Shown here in pieces: positions 6,713-6,726 of a stretch of 6,726 nucleotides of DNA; position 1 is the stretch's first letter; every line of letters begins with the position of its first letter. The notes beneath the pieces are model-generated. The model had not been told where the DNA came from. It did not search any database and worked only from the letters and a program-made list of their open reading frames with translations. Origin of the DNA: Flavobacteriaceae bacterium. Its GTDB lineage: Bacteria > Bacteroidota > Bacteroidia > Flavobacteriales > Flavobacteriaceae. The translations under genes were made by a program, and so were the position numbers. The stretch covers positions 1,488,658 through 1,495,383 of the forward strand of contig CP070731.1 in NCBI GenBank assembly GCA_020347545.1, written 5' to 3'.

Positions 6713-6726
6713 GAAGTATAGTTTAA

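Overview
The window looks like chromosomal DNA of a Bacteroidota bacterium, most likely a marine or environmental member of the Flavobacteriaceae. The evidence is the low GC content, the absence of clear Shine-Dalgarno sequences, -7 promoter boxes of the TAnnTTTG type, Bacteroidota-style signal peptides ending in ...FGQ or ...FSQ, and a large multi-module PIG-L deacetylase of a type I associate with this phylum. I see no RNA genes, insertion sequences, CRISPR arrays or phage genes.

Left half, minus strand: positions 1-632 hold the start of a secreted protein of unknown function that runs off the window edge. After a 238-base gap without a gene comes dnaN (871-1989), the complete DNA polymerase III sliding clamp. 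Directly upstream of dnaN is a possible 31-codon reading frame (1995-2090). It ends five bases before the dnaN start codon and begins about 20 bases after the expected start of a Bacteroidota-type promoter. A 13-bp palindrome, extended to 21 bp with one mismatch, fills the spacer of that promoter.

Right half, plus strand: a probable three-gene operon diverges from dnaN. It encodes an exported zinc-dependent PIG-L family deacetylase with a NEW3-like middle region and a glutamine-amidotransferase-like C-terminal domain (2347-4863), a 37-residue single-span membrane protein (4922-5035), and a sodium:solute symporter (5039-6712) separated from it by only 3 bases. The symporter carries an extra hydrophilic, coiled-coil-like loop of about 85 residues.

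A reasonable but unproven model is that the exported enzyme removes an N-acyl (probably acetyl) group from an amino sugar or related compound outside the cytoplasm, and the symporter, perhaps helped by the microprotein, imports the product with sodium. The main points for a second look are the dnaN leader frame and its promoter dyad, a second copy of the same palindrome inside the deacetylase gene, the microprotein-symporter pair, and the symporter insertion.
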